Origin: an uncultured Spirochaetaceae bacterium
GTDB lineage: Bacteria > Spirochaetota > Spirochaetia > Sphaerochaetales > Sphaerochaetaceae
Reading direction: 5' to 3'
Length of the DNA stretch: 64,000 nt
NCBI GenBank assembly: GCA_944390015.1
Contig: CALXOL010000012.1
Coordinates: forward strand, 20,189 to 84,188
The notes beneath the pieces were generated by a model. That model was not told the origin of the DNA. It did no database searches and was given only the letters and a program-made list of their open reading frames with translations. This document shows, piece by piece, positions 1-8,778 of this stretch. Within the stretch, counting starts at the first letter, position 1; each line of letters starts with the position of its first letter. A program made the position numbers and the translations under genes.

Positions 1-269
1 ACGATTTCCATCGCAACCTTGGAAACCAGGTTGAATGTTCCAGGGCTGTTGAGAACCGTATCAGCAGACACTCCGCTCTCCCAACCATTCACCTCAGCTG
101 ATTCAACCTTGGTGACGAATGCCTTGAAGAGACCGGTGTCCGTGAGTTCCTTGACTCCTCTTATCTTCGTCTGGGCTTCTTCCGCCGTAGGCACTCTGTA
201 TGTCACTTTGACATTTACATCATGAAACGGAATGGAAACCGTCCTCTCCCTTTCAAGAGTAACCATCAT
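1..269 (-). CDS. Phage tail assembly chaperone (lambda gpG-like), 3' end outside the window
   Basis: The visible N-terminal 89 or so residues are nearly identical to the complete 101-residue protein at 41164..41469, which continues into a second frame through a -1 frameshift signal. Its place directly after the tail tube gene and before the expected tape measure gene is where tail assembly chaperones sit in siphophages. The gene overlaps the tail tube stop as ATGA; two consecutive ATG codons (269 and 266) follow an AAGGAGG site, and the second has the better spacing. The rest of the gene, including any frameshift site, is cut off by the window edge. The role is inferred from synteny and the paralog, not from a recognised domain. 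Confidence 0.75.
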   Translation of the reverse strand, partial: MMVTLERERTVSIPFHDVNVKVTYRVPTAEEAQTKIRGVKELTDTGLFKAFVTKVESAEVNGWESGVSADTVLNSPGTFNLVSKVAMEI

Positions 270-661
270 GCAGCCTCCTTGACGCTAAGCGCATCGCTCC
301 CCTGAAAATTGAAACTCACAGCTACTTTATCACCATGAGAGCCGGTGATTGATGCGGATGTGATTATCATGGAACCAGTCAGAGTCAATGTCGGTCCTAC
401 CTTAAACTCACCCGTGATAAGCTGATCCGTGCAGTTCAAGAGCTCATCCACGATTTCCTTCTGTGCCGCATCGGCATAGTCAAGAGTTCCCGAGGCGGAA
501 CCAGACCAGTCCGAAGCTGTAGGGATGTACTCCTTCCACTGCTTACCTATCTGACTCGTTTCCGCAGATCCAAGATTCACATTGATTGAGAAATTATCAA
601 TGTATCCAATCTTGTTTGTTCCTAATTTGATTTCTCCATCTTTTCCCGCCATTACAGCCAT
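266..661 (-). CDS. Major tail tube protein
   Basis: A 131-residue protein with the length and composition of the tail tube proteins of long-tailed phages, rich in Gly, Ser and Thr and without membrane segments. It begins MAVMAGKDGEIKLG and has a beta-strand-rich body ending in ITGSHGDKVAVSFNFQGS, the typical pattern of the tail tube fold that forms the hexameric rings of the tail. The ribosome site AGGAGG lies just upstream. It sits between the connector/completion genes and the tail chaperone, the normal place for this gene. A 29-bp stretch at its 3' end is recognisable again in the relic at 41464..41492. The family assignment rests on position and composition. Confidence 0.8.
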   Translation of the reverse strand: MAVMAGKDGEIKLGTNKIGYIDNFSINVNLGSAETSQIGKQWKEYIPTASDWSGSASGTLDYADAAQKEIVDELLNCTDQLITGEFKVGPTLTLTGSMIITSASITGSHGDKVAVSFNFQGSDALSVKEAA

Positions 662-673
662 TTCATTTTCCTC

Positions 674-829
674 CTAGTCTATCAAGACCTTCTTTTTCGC
701 AGATTCCTTCGAAATCTGTCTCATGATCATTCCGCAGTGTGCGCAGAATGCAACATCCTTATCCTTCCCAAACGGGCCGCTTACTGTTCCGCATTTAGGA
801 CACCTGAACCATTTCTCCTTCATCTTCAT
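674..829 (-). CDS. Small zinc-ribbon phage protein
   Basis: A 51-residue protein with a CPKC ... CAHC pair of cysteine knuckles about 17 residues apart, so a four-cysteine zinc ribbon. The start at 829 (MKMKEKW) is preferred because it follows GGAGAAGG at good spacing; reading further upstream only runs through the end of the preceding gene. It overlaps that gene by 35 bp in another frame. It lies between the tail completion gene and the tail tube gene. The function is unknown; zinc-ribbon proteins in phage structural blocks may be assembly helpers, but nothing here shows it. Confidence 0.6.
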   Translation of the reverse strand: MKMKEKWFRCPKCGTVSGPFGKDKDVAFCAHCGMIMRQISKESAKKKVLID

Positions 830-1334
830 TCCCTTCTCCTTCCTCAGGCACCGTCTCCGGCTCCTCTGGCTCATCCAGGTATACGAACCCCTGAAGATCC
901 ACATCACAGCTGAGCTCAGCCTGTATCACATAGACGTTGGACGTGCAGTCAGATTCGAACTTTACCCCCTCGGCCGTATCAAGAGCCGCTCCTCCGAGAT
1001 GCCAGTCAGAGTGTATCGAATCCTCGAGAATATCCTCCCAGTACCGTCCGATGCGCTCAAGATAATCAGGATCATCGGCGGTAAGCCCGATACCGATTAC
1101 AAGGGAGAAAGCTGTCGTATACACATCCTGAAGTGTCCTCTTGTTCACCAGGATGAGGCATCCGGGGTATGCGGTGAGGCCTGCCGTCACTCCGTTGAAT
1201 CCTGACTGCCAAAGCGCAATATCCTGAAGATGGATATCCTTGTCCCTCTCGTTGATTTCAGTAACCCTTTCTGAGAACGCCGTCTTCAGGTAATCCTGAA
1301 CGGCTTTTACGAATTTTTCAGTATTGTTCCTCAT
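795..1334 (-). CDS. Putative tail completion/terminator protein
   Basis: A 179-residue protein placed between the HK97 gp10-like gene and the tail tube gene, the slot of the tail terminator (lambda gpU-like) that caps the tail tube before it joins the head. The first 140 residues have a mixed alpha/beta pattern; the C-terminus, from about residue 150, is a highly acidic Glu-rich tail (EEPETVPEEGEGNEDEGE) and is probably disordered. Its start overlaps the upstream gene stop by 4 bp, so translation is coupled. No motif proves the function; the call is positional. Confidence 0.6.
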   Translation of the reverse strand: MRNNTEKFVKAVQDYLKTAFSERVTEINERDKDIHLQDIALWQSGFNGVTAGLTAYPGCLILVNKRTLQDVYTTAFSLVIGIGLTADDPDYLERIGRYWEDILEDSIHSDWHLGGAALDTAEGVKFESDCTSNVYVIQAELSCDVDLQGFVYLDEPEEPETVPEEGEGNEDEGEMVQVS

Positions 1335-1789
1335 AATTCCTTCTCCAGCTTGTCACACTGCCTGATGATGTTACCTTCAACCATGCGTGCTATATATGCC
1401 TCTCCTCCGAACGTCTTATAAGCAGGCACCATGAATTCATGTTTAGTACCAGTCCAGCGGCCGATATAGTTGAGCAGTCCTGGAATAGGTTTCTGTCCAT
1501 TCAGGCCGATAATACCAGGTCGTACGAAAAACACGGGAGAATCATCATTCTTTCTTCTTGATCTTCTCTGAGACCAAGCGGCTATAGAGTTCCTGGTCTC
1601 ACCAGTTATGACTTTGATTTTCTGTCCTGATACGTAGTTTACCTTGATGTGCTCGGCAAGCTTATCAGCCTGGTCTCCAAGCGCCCAGTTAACCCATGCC
1701 ACAAGCCTGTTGTCACTGACATCCTTGAGCTTTTCCGCAACTTCGGCTATGCGCCTGTTATCGGTGATCGAAAACATCTGACTGCTCAT
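1331..1789 (-). CDS. HK97 gp10-like head-tail joining protein
   Basis: A 152-residue protein resembling HK97 gp10/SPP1 gp16-type completion proteins: an N-terminal helix with a repeated Leu/Ala pattern, a central basic segment with a Thr-Gly-x-x-Arg-x-Ser motif (TGETRNSI), and a C-terminal HxFMVPA followed by a helix. Members of this family close the neck between connector and tail. Start 1789 is chosen because its ATG overlaps the stop of the upstream connector gene as ATGA, although the frame is open further upstream. The next gene overlaps its 3' end by 4 bp. Confidence 0.7.
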   Translation of the reverse strand: MSSQMFSITDNRRIAEVAEKLKDVSDNRLVAWVNWALGDQADKLAEHIKVNYVSGQKIKVITGETRNSIAAWSQRRSRRKNDDSPVFFVRPGIIGLNGQKPIPGLLNYIGRWTGTKHEFMVPAYKTFGGEAYIARMVEGNIIRQCDKLEKEL

Positions 1790-2307
1790 AGGACCTTGTT
1801 CCTCCTGAACTGCTCCAAGAGCTTCTGTACTGCAAGAGGGGGAACGGACTGTTCGATGCTCTCCGTCCCTCCTTCCGTACTTCTGGATGTGATGCCTAAG
1901 AGCTTTGCGGAATTCAGCTTTGAAAGGTGCTGCACTGTGAACGCTATGGCAGTACGAAGGGAAGAAGGAGTTTTTCCCTCTTCCCATCCGCATGTGTAGT
2001 TGACAACAACTTCCTCTTCTTCAGATGAGGTGGAACCTAATACGACAGTCTCGGAGCGCTTTTCATATCTGAAGACGACATCCCTTTCCCCGATTTTCAC
2101 GCTCTCAACGGAAAGCACTGGGGAATGAGTCAAGACATAGATGCTGCCTCCGCCTTTGAAATGCTCCTCGACAGAACCCAGCTCTATTGAAGCATAGGAA
2201 AGGCAGGCCTCTTCAGCTGTTGAAAGCAGATCCGTATAAGCCGTATTCTGGCTCTCCGGAAACGAAAAGCCATATCTTGTCCTCAAATCATCAAGCGTTA
2301 CAAGCAT
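1786..2307 (-). CDS. Head-tail connector protein (HK97 gp6-like)
   Basis: A 173-residue protein directly downstream of the capsid gene. Its N-terminus (LDDLRTRYGF...) and a helix with TDLLSTAEEACLSY match the DNA-packaging/connector family typified by HK97 gp6, which forms a ring beneath the portal. The ATG at 2307 follows GAGGAG at a spacing of 6 and is preferred to a TTG codon just before it. It is coupled to the gp10-like gene by an ATGA overlap. The assignment is by family pattern and synteny. Confidence 0.72.
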   Translation of the reverse strand: MLVTLDDLRTRYGFSFPESQNTAYTDLLSTAEEACLSYASIELGSVEEHFKGGGSIYVLTHSPVLSVESVKIGERDVVFRYEKRSETVVLGSTSSEEEEVVVNYTCGWEEGKTPSSLRTAIAFTVQHLSKLNSAKLLGITSRSTEGGTESIEQSVPPLAVQKLLEQFRRNKVL

Positions 2308-2317
2308 CAACTACTCC

Positions 2318-3439
2318 TCAAGCCGCAGCCTTCTTCATCTTGAGGACTGCAAAAGCTTCCTTTACGGTCAGATCTCCGTCAATCCTCTCCTGACCTCTCA
2401 CGCCCACCTGCCCGTTTGCAGCATAGAGCTCCGGAAGAAGCTTGACTTCGACACTCTGCCTGTCGCAGATGTGGTAGTAGCTGAAATCACCGACAACCAT
2501 TGCAACCGCCTCTGATCCGAGAGTCGGGAATTCTCCTGATACAACTACAGGAATACCCATTATCTGCTTGATTTCATTAGCCTGAGGGAACATGTAGGTG
2601 TTTCCATCTTTGAACTCATGCACGATGTCCAGGAACTCCTGGGAACATACTATTGTTGCGTTTCCACGATATGCCTTGAGCTTCTGGATTGTCTGCTTGA
2701 CTTCGGCCCATGTAACTGTCGTCTCAGATGCCGCCGTAACGATATTGGCTGCAGCCGCATTCACAGCAACCCCCCTGAGCTTGGTCTTTGAGGAAGAAGT
2801 TCCGGAACCGAAGATGATCTCCTTGTCCTCCTTCTTGGCGAAAGCCTTCGCAAACTTCTCTTCGATGTAACCCATGACATCAACACCGAGATCCGCAATG
2901 TACTCCTCGGAGATCTTTGTAAGTGCTCCAAGCTTGAGAGCCGCAAGCCCTACACCGTTGATACTTGGGGTCGTCTCTCCGAAAGCTCCGTTTTCATTGA
3001 TGTAGTCAACTACGACATCATCGCCTTCAACCCAAATCGTATATTCTCCGGATGCGGGATGCACTGTGCATAGGCCACGAACCCTTGCAATCTGCTCCTT
3101 CTTCATCTGGATGTTTCTTGTGCATTCCCTTGGAAGGAGGCCTGTGAAGCTTGTTCCTTTGGAGACGGCCTCGACGATCTTCTGGCCGAACTTCTCCCTT
3201 TCGGAGAGCTCCTTAGGCTTCTTATCCTCTTTTTCAAGACCTTCTGGAATCGTACCGCCCTCATCAAGCTCCTCCTTCTCGACAAGCGCAATCTGCTCCT
3301 CAAGGTCCTTGGCCTGCTTCAGAAGGTTCTCATACGCCTTGATATCCTCATCCTTCGAGGACTCAAGCATAGCCTCGAACTTCTCCTTGATCTTCGCTTT
3401 TACTTTTGCGAGCATCGCCATAAGTGTCTTCTTATCCAT
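2318..3439 (-). CDS. Major capsid protein, HK97 family
   Basis: A 373-residue protein with the two-part build of HK97-type capsid proteins: residues 1-75 form a charged, Lys/Glu-rich coiled coil (the delta scaffold domain), followed by a loop and the HK97 fold from about residue 100. The fold region contains the usual GEFPTLGSEAVAMVVGDFSYYHI-like strand region and a late GVRGQERIDGDLTVKEAFAVLKM segment. The delta domain would be removed by the protease encoded just upstream at 3443..4048. The ribosome site GGAGA precedes the ATG. This is one of the surest phage calls here. Confidence 0.95.
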   Translation of the reverse strand: MDKKTLMAMLAKVKAKIKEKFEAMLESSKDEDIKAYENLLKQAKDLEEQIALVEKEELDEGGTIPEGLEKEDKKPKELSEREKFGQKIVEAVSKGTSFTGLLPRECTRNIQMKKEQIARVRGLCTVHPASGEYTIWVEGDDVVVDYINENGAFGETTPSINGVGLAALKLGALTKISEEYIADLGVDVMGYIEEKFAKAFAKKEDKEIIFGSGTSSSKTKLRGVAVNAAAANIVTAASETTVTWAEVKQTIQKLKAYRGNATIVCSQEFLDIVHEFKDGNTYMFPQANEIKQIMGIPVVVSGEFPTLGSEAVAMVVGDFSYYHICDRQSVEVKLLPELYAANGQVGVRGQERIDGDLTVKEAFAVLKMKKAAA

Positions 3440-3442
3440 GAT

Positions 3443-4048
3443 TCATCTCCTTATCAGTAAATCCGCGAAAGCCTGGGCAACTTTAGACCGCCTTTCAGCC
3501 ACCGCCTCATCGGCACCGGATTCATCCATCGATTCCTCCGACCGTCCAGGATGCCGTACTCCCGCCTTTTCTCCCATTTTCGCGTACACCTCTCCAGCCG
3601 GCATAGTGACAAAGTCTAAATATCGCACAAGCTCGTAAGTGTCCTCTTTTATACGGCCGTAATCATCAGTCTCCCCGTATCCGACCGAGGAAACACCGAT
3701 TGGTACCCCCTCATTGGCTAGCATGGTTAGAAGCGCCTCGTACTCCTTATCAACGAACTTGATATCGACTCTGAGTTCCTCGCCTTCTATACGAGGATTT
3801 GAGCAGATTGCTTTTGATATCCCATACTCCTCACCTGTCGTCCAGTTGACCTCATGCCCGTCATAGGCGATAGTCACCTTGTTCTCAGCACAGATCCTCT
3901 TGGCAAGAGCGGTACTGTAAATCCGGCCGTTAAGATTCTTCTGATCCAGCTTCCACACGCTGGCAGTCCATTTCCCCTCGCCACCGCTCTCCTGAAGTAC
4001 CGGCTTATGCAGCACTCCGCCTGATTCAATCAGTAATTTCCCTTTCAT
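3443..4048 (-). CDS. Prohead maturation serine protease
   Basis: A 201-residue protein between portal and capsid genes, the fixed place of the prohead protease. Residues 35-48 contain KNLNGRIYS, the NxNGRxYP-like motif of T4 gp21-type prohead proteases; about 25 residues later comes DGHEV with the likely catalytic His, and GVPIGVSSVGYG supplies the likely catalytic Ser. It would cut the scaffold part off the capsid protein during maturation. The C-terminal 45 residues are charged and poorly conserved. Translation starts after AGGAGGAATGA. Confidence 0.82.
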   Translation of the reverse strand: MKGKLLIESGGVLHKPVLQESGGEGKWTASVWKLDQKNLNGRIYSTALAKRICAENKVTIAYDGHEVNWTTGEEYGISKAICSNPRIEGEELRVDIKFVDKEYEALLTMLANEGVPIGVSSVGYGETDDYGRIKEDTYELVRYLDFVTMPAGEVYAKMGEKAGVRHPGRSEESMDESGADEAVAERRSKVAQAFADLLIRR

Positions 4049-4057
4049 TCATTCCTC

Positions 4058-6001
4058 CTACTCTCCCGGAGCCACAGAACATCTGCAGTGCGCATGGAAC
4101 GGCGGATGCCTGTAGTCCTTGTTTATGTGTCTCACCCCGCCGTTACCAGTATCAACGTCGGAGCCCTTCTTAAGCACGTAACCCTCAACCGATGAGACCT
4201 TGCCATCCAAGGCATCGCAGAACTCGCAGCTGTTGGATGCTGCCACGACATGGAATACGCTCAGATGAAGCTGTGAGAAGAGGAAGACAGCAAAAGCATT
4301 GCTGCTCCTATTAACCTCCTCCTCGCTCTGATCTATCGGATAATCCTGTTCAAGGCTGTCCATTTCATCATCAAAGTGATCCGTATCCATTGAATTCTTT
4401 GCAGTACTCTGCAATGTTCCGGAAACTCTGCCCACTACCCCGTCCGCATATGATGAGGCATATGAGTCAAGCTTATCGTCAGGAATCTCATCATCCTTGC
4501 CTGTCTCATCCTTGACGACTGGAACCATCTTCTGAAGTATGTCGAGATATATGGCCTTGTACTGTGGCTGAAGCTCAGCAGCATACGTATCAAGCCATGA
4601 CTTGAAATCTGAGAGAACCTGGTCTGTCGGAGAACCAGTTGCGATAAGGGTTTTCAGCTGTTCAATCGATTTCTTCAGTTGCTTCCTGATGAGTGCCTCT
4701 ATCTTAGCCCTGTTACTCTTTGCCGGAGCCTGAGCCTCTGCCACATACCTCAGGTCATGCGCCCTCTTCTCCTCCCTGAGCGTAAGTTTCTTCTGCGCCT
4801 CATTCTTGCCTGCCGGCTCGTTCCATATTCCACCTAACCCTCCCATTCCTGAAGATGCATATTTCCCCGCTGCGACATCAGCCAGAGAACCATAGTTCAT
4901 TGGGAAGAAATGGACATCGCCATCAGGACCGATTCCCGGAAGCTCTTCTTTTGCACGAACCTCGTTAATGTCCATCCAGCCGTCCATGATCGCATTATGA
5001 TAGTATTCGGAACGTGTTGCATGGTCTCCTCTCATCAGTCCTTCGAGTGCGAACTTGACGTACTGGTTCTTATCGCATAGTGCGGCGTTCAATGCCGTCT
5101 CCCATGCAGTCACCCTCGGCTGAAGACAGTAGATGACCATGTGTAGTCCCTGCTGCTCGGAGTTGTTGTATGTTCCCGTGGTATCGCCTATTAGAAACGG
5201 CGGAATGTTGAAACGCCTGGCCACCTCTGCCGCATTCCACTTCTGTGCTTCAGAAAGCTTGGATATGTCTGCATTTTGAATCTGAATGGGAGTTATCTTG
5301 ATGTTCTCATCGACGATATAGTTCCTGAATCCTTTTGCCGAGTTGAACTGCTGCCTAATCTTGTCCTTCTGGTCATCCGGAGTCCTCGAAGGAACCGAGA
5401 TTATGTTACCCACGACCGATGCGCCGTTATAATACTCCTTCTGAAGCTGCTTGCAGTGCTCTTCGAGATCCAGATCCGAAGCGGCGTAATATATCGGATC
5501 GAGAACATTTCCCGCCCCATAGCCCGTAGGTGTGTTCCTTATCAGGAGAACATCTGAAGCTGAATATCTCTTACCATCCAGGGCAAGAGTATAGTAGAGC
5601 CTCCCATCCACCCAGGAGGCTACCAGGGAATGAGGAGAAACGGGATAGAGCGCTATCGGCCGTCCCGTGCTGGATCTCTGTATAATCGCAGGAGCCTCTC
5701 CATGCATCTCGAAATTGTATCCCATTACAAAGCGGAATTCATAATCCGTCATGAAGGGATTAGGCTTCTTTAAAAGCTCGGAAAGAAGCGTTCCAGATTC
5801 CTTGTGCTTGCCACCCTTCCTATCTTCAGAGTAAGCATGCCAGGGAAGTGTTGCATAGAGCCGTGACAGGTTTACCACGCATGACCAGAGCGCCGAATTG
5901 AACAGCTCGGATGAGGAGAACAGCACATTCCTCCCTGATCCTAAAACCAGTATGTTCTGTATTCCCTCGACCTTCCTTTTAAAAAAACTCATTATTCCCA
6001 T
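4058..6001 (-). CDS. Portal protein fused to a Mu gpF/SPP1 gp7-like head morphogenesis domain
   Basis: A 647-residue protein. Residues 1-400 or so are a phage portal of the HK97 type (a dodecamer at the capsid vertex through which DNA is pumped), with the family signatures PNPFMTDYEF, ARRFNIPPFLIGDTTGTYNNSEQQ and a lipid-free, mixed fold. Residues 480-647 look like the minor head protein domain of the gpF/gp7 family, ending in the metal-binding-like pattern CEFCDALDGKV ... HPPFHAHCRCSVAP. In most HK97-like phages these are separate or the second is absent, so this is a natural fusion of portal and ejection/minor head protein. Ordinary RBS GGAGATGAT before the ATG. Confidence 0.9.
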   Translation of the reverse strand: MGIMSFFKRKVEGIQNILVLGSGRNVLFSSSELFNSALWSCVVNLSRLYATLPWHAYSEDRKGGKHKESGTLLSELLKKPNPFMTDYEFRFVMGYNFEMHGEAPAIIQRSSTGRPIALYPVSPHSLVASWVDGRLYYTLALDGKRYSASDVLLIRNTPTGYGAGNVLDPIYYAASDLDLEEHCKQLQKEYYNGASVVGNIISVPSRTPDDQKDKIRQQFNSAKGFRNYIVDENIKITPIQIQNADISKLSEAQKWNAAEVARRFNIPPFLIGDTTGTYNNSEQQGLHMVIYCLQPRVTAWETALNAALCDKNQYVKFALEGLMRGDHATRSEYYHNAIMDGWMDINEVRAKEELPGIGPDGDVHFFPMNYGSLADVAAGKYASSGMGGLGGIWNEPAGKNEAQKKLTLREEKRAHDLRYVAEAQAPAKSNRAKIEALIRKQLKKSIEQLKTLIATGSPTDQVLSDFKSWLDTYAAELQPQYKAIYLDILQKMVPVVKDETGKDDEIPDDKLDSYASSYADGVVGRVSGTLQSTAKNSMDTDHFDDEMDSLEQDYPIDQSEEEVNRSSNAFAVFLFSQLHLSVFHVVAASNSCEFCDALDGKVSSVEGYVLKKGSDVDTGNGGVRHINKDYRHPPFHAHCRCSVAPGE

Positions 6002-6010
6002 ATCATCTCC

Positions 6011-7729
6011 TTACCATGCAGTAATCATGTGGCTCACATCGCCCAGATATCCGATATCGTTCGTCTTGGCGTTTGACAGCGCCATGATAGATGTGATCAC
6101 CCCGTCTATCCTCGACTCCGTCCGCTGCTTGGGTTTTACGATTTTCACATTGCCGCTTGAATCCTGGTATGTCTCCGCACAGCTCATCATCCAGTCAATC
6201 ACCTCGTTACAATTGGCCGATACCTTCCCTTCAAGATAGGCTTTCTCAAAATCCCTGATAGTTGGACTCATCGTCTTCATCCCCTGGCTGAACTCATATG
6301 CGACATCGATGAACCAGGGAGGCATGATGTTCACGAGCTCGTTAATCTTCCACTTGTCCGCAGCTATAAAACAGATTTCATATTTTTCGTAGCACTCATT
6401 CAGGTAATCCATTACATAGTTGTAATCGATGGTGTTTCCGGGAGTGGCCGTAACCCAGCCCTTTTCAATCCATTCCCTCAGAGGAATCCGGCACTGTCTG
6501 AGAAGTGTTTCCACCATCGCATCAGGAATCCAGAAGTGGGAGATCTGCATGTGCCTTCCGTCTTCGAGAGGGAAATCAAGCGTGAACGCCGTAAAATCAG
6601 AGACGGAGGATAAATCCAGACCACCATAGGCTGGTTTGCCTATGAGATCATCCTCATCCACCGTCCACCTACATCTTTCCATCCATACAGGCATGTTGGC
6701 CCAGCGACTGAGGCTGTGGCACCACATGTTCAGGTTCTTGGTCTTGAACTCAAGCATCTCCGTAGCACTGGCCTTGCAACTGTCGTAGTTTGCCCTGAAG
6801 TCATCCGGATCTATCGAGACACCCCAATTGGGATTCGCCTTAGGCCAGATGGAAGGATCATCCGGAGAATCGAACTCATCCACCTCATAAATCGATATGA
6901 AATACCGGGGAATGTCGAGCTCACCGGAAAGAACCCTCTTGCACTTCTTGTACTCCTCATGGCAGACACCTCCGAGGGAGACACCTGCTGTCGTAATCCT
7001 GATCAGAAGCGACTGCTGGTCGGAGATGTTTCCGAAGCGGATTGAATTTATGAGCCCGTTATCCCTGTGCTGATGATATTCATCAATTACGGTGCCGTAT
7101 GCAAGCTTGCCATCCTTCGGTTCTCCAGCAATAGCAGTAATAACACCATCACGCCATTTAAGCACCTTGTTGTTTTTTGAATTGGCCACACACACATCCT
7201 TGTTTACAAGGCTCAGCTCCTTCTCACACCTGACGAATACCTCTTCAGCTTGCTCAAGAGTTGTTGCTCCTATGTAGCCTCTCACCCCAGGCGTTTCACC
7301 AAAGATGAGGTAATCAAGAAGGGCTGCGGAAAAGGTGCTCTTTCCGTTCTTCCTGGCAATCTCCCAGAAAGCATCAACAAAACGTCTTCTCCCATGATCG
7401 TCCTTCTTTACCCAGCCGAAGAGCACTATCGTATCGTATGCCTGCCATGCCTCAAGCTTCATAGGCTGGCCTCTCTTCCTGCCAAGAGGAATGCATAGGT
7501 TCATGGTGATCCAAAGGAGAGGCTTAAGCCCCTCCTCCAAAATGAACTCATACCCTGCTACTCCTTGCTTGATATCCCTCTCCTGCCGCTCCACCTTCTG
7601 GCGCTCAGCTTTGGAACATACACGGGTTCCCCATAATACGCTGTCCCGATAACCGACATATGCATCCCTGTAATATTTCAGGATTCTGTTCCGAAGAGTG
7701 CTAGAACTCGAATGACCTTGAGATTTCAT
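6011..7729 (-). CDS. Terminase large subunit
   Basis: A 572-residue packaging motor. The N-terminal ATPase has an adenine-binding/Walker A region with ARKNGKST (about residue 130), and Walker B as VIDEYHQH. The C-terminal nuclease begins at YGGLDLSSVSDF, with Asp in the first beta strand, and has further acidic positions, as expected for the RNase H-like headful or cos nuclease. The gene overlaps the small subunit gene by 29 bp, and the portal gene follows 9 bp downstream. Length and motifs match the phage Terminase_1 (YmfN/P27-partner) family. Confidence 0.95.
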   Translation of the reverse strand: MKSQGHSSSSTLRNRILKYYRDAYVGYRDSVLWGTRVCSKAERQKVERQERDIKQGVAGYEFILEEGLKPLLWITMNLCIPLGRKRGQPMKLEAWQAYDTIVLFGWVKKDDHGRRRFVDAFWEIARKNGKSTFSAALLDYLIFGETPGVRGYIGATTLEQAEEVFVRCEKELSLVNKDVCVANSKNNKVLKWRDGVITAIAGEPKDGKLAYGTVIDEYHQHRDNGLINSIRFGNISDQQSLLIRITTAGVSLGGVCHEEYKKCKRVLSGELDIPRYFISIYEVDEFDSPDDPSIWPKANPNWGVSIDPDDFRANYDSCKASATEMLEFKTKNLNMWCHSLSRWANMPVWMERCRWTVDEDDLIGKPAYGGLDLSSVSDFTAFTLDFPLEDGRHMQISHFWIPDAMVETLLRQCRIPLREWIEKGWVTATPGNTIDYNYVMDYLNECYEKYEICFIAADKWKINELVNIMPPWFIDVAYEFSQGMKTMSPTIRDFEKAYLEGKVSANCNEVIDWMMSCAETYQDSSGNVKIVKPKQRTESRIDGVITSIMALSNAKTNDIGYLGDVSHMITAW

Positions 7730-8015
7730 CTTCCCTTCCTCCCTCCTCCGGTTCCGTCTCTTCTACTTCATCTTTCACTGTTTTCTTTTTGAATTTCTCC
7801 ATCAGCTTCTCATAGGCCGAGATATAGGTCTTCTTATCTGCAAGCTTATCGGCTGAGAGGAATCGGCCGTAATAGTCGCATGCGGCCCAGATGAGGGGAT
7901 AATCTATCTCCTCGAAGTTTTTCTCTTTCAGAATTCTCGGAGCAAGCCACTCGAAATGCGTTCTCGCCTCAGCGCTCATCCATGCCGGAGCATCAGGAAT
8001 TTTCTTTCTTGTCAT
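7701..8015 (-). CDS. Terminase small subunit, P27 family
   Basis: A 104-residue protein with the P27-type pattern: an N-terminal basic segment MTRKKIPDAPAWMSAEA, then a helix with FEWLAPRILKEKNFEEIDYPLIWAACDYYGRF, and a charged tail. It recognises the packaging start and docks to the large subunit encoded immediately downstream in an overlapping frame. Its start codon overlaps the HNH endonuclease stop by one base (TGATG). HNH-TerS-TerL in a row is a classic cos-type packaging block. Confidence 0.85.
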   Translation of the reverse strand: MTRKKIPDAPAWMSAEARTHFEWLAPRILKEKNFEEIDYPLIWAACDYYGRFLSADKLADKKTYISAYEKLMEKFKKKTVKDEVEETEPEEGGREDEISRSFEF

Positions 8016-8512
8016 CAGTCATTCCCCTTGTGTGTGGGAGACACTGAACCCAACGCGGTCGTGGAGGGGGATTGATTTTTCTCACCCTCCCCCTCGGGAG
8101 CGCTGAAAACACCTGACATGGCTGCTTTATCACGCTCATATCCTGCCCTCATCGCCTTATCCTCCCTAGCACCTTTCCTGGCATTGCATGAGGCACATAA
8201 CGCCTGGTAATGCGAGGGGTTGTAATCGAATGAGCCATAGGCATCCATCATCATGTCGGCAGTCATGTCCTTATGATCCACGCATGTGGCGGGAGCTCCG
8301 CAGATTGCGCATGTCGGATGCTCCCTCAGATAATCCCTGGCATACTTCCTCCATCTCCAGTCATAGCCACGCTTGGAAGCTGAAGGACGTTCAATGTCTT
8401 TTCTCGGATGAGCGGCATTGTACTTGGTCGTACATTCATCGCAGTATCCGGAAACGTTGTGATGGAAATTCCTGCAGCCATATGTCTTGCAGCGTTTCTT
8501 CAGTAGTCCCAT
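8015..8512 (-). CDS. HNH homing-type endonuclease (packaging-associated)
   Basis: A 165-residue protein. Residues 8-28 contain a zinc-binding CxxxxC ... CxxC finger; the HNH core lies at about residues 70-115, with CAICGAPATCVDHKDM and later SHYQALCASCNARKG, giving the two Cys pairs, the catalytic His of VDHK and the Asn/His helix. HNH proteins next to terminase genes in HK97-like phages are needed for specific cos cleavage during packaging. The C-terminal 45 residues are low-complexity. No clear ribosome site precedes the ATG at 8512. Confidence 0.88.
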   Translation of the reverse strand: MGLLKKRCKTYGCRNFHHNVSGYCDECTTKYNAAHPRKDIERPSASKRGYDWRWRKYARDYLREHPTCAICGAPATCVDHKDMTADMMMDAYGSFDYNPSHYQALCASCNARKGAREDKAMRAGYERDKAAMSGVFSAPEGEGEKNQSPSTTALGSVSPTHKGND

Positions 8513-8532
8513 GAGTGCAATTGTTCAGCTGA

Positions 8533-8574
8533 GTTTAGAAATATAAAAGCGCACTTGTGCGGATATTGCACAAG
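8533..8574 (-). terminator. Possible terminator between replication and packaging blocks
   Basis: A 7-bp inverted repeat (CTTGTGC at 8554-8560 with GCACAAG at 8568-8574) directly follows the stop codon of the small gene at 8575. On the minus strand it is followed, after five bases, by TTTTATATTT. The stem is short, so some read-through into the packaging genes is likely. Confidence 0.4.
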
Positions 8575-8775
8575 CTACGCTTCCTCAGGAGGCTCTATGG
8601 CCTCATCAATATAAAGGGTTGGCCTTGTAGAAGGAATCTGTCCATAAGGATCCTCGAGTCCTCTGAAGAGCCGCCAGCGGCTTATGCCTGTTGCCTTGCT
8701 GGCGGCTATCACGGACGGGTAGTACTCGGTATGGCGTGGATAGATGATGATCACCGGAGTATGGATGCCCTGCAT
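8575..8775 (-). CDS. Small phage protein with NUMOD1-like helix-turn-helix
   Basis: A 66-residue protein. Its middle, SVIAASKATGISRWRLFRGL, fits the short NUMOD1/HTH-like motif in which an AAxxTGIS turn links two helices, a motif commonly attached to homing nucleases. Here it stands alone with short flanks and a Pro/Glu-rich end. It could bind DNA on its own or be a remnant of a larger HNH protein. RBS GAGGTG precedes the ATG at 8775. The function is not known. Confidence 0.55.
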   Translation of the reverse strand: MQGIHTPVIIIYPRHTEYYPSVIAASKATGISRWRLFRGLEDPYGQIPSTRPTLYIDEAIEPPEEA

Positions 8776-8778
8776 CTA

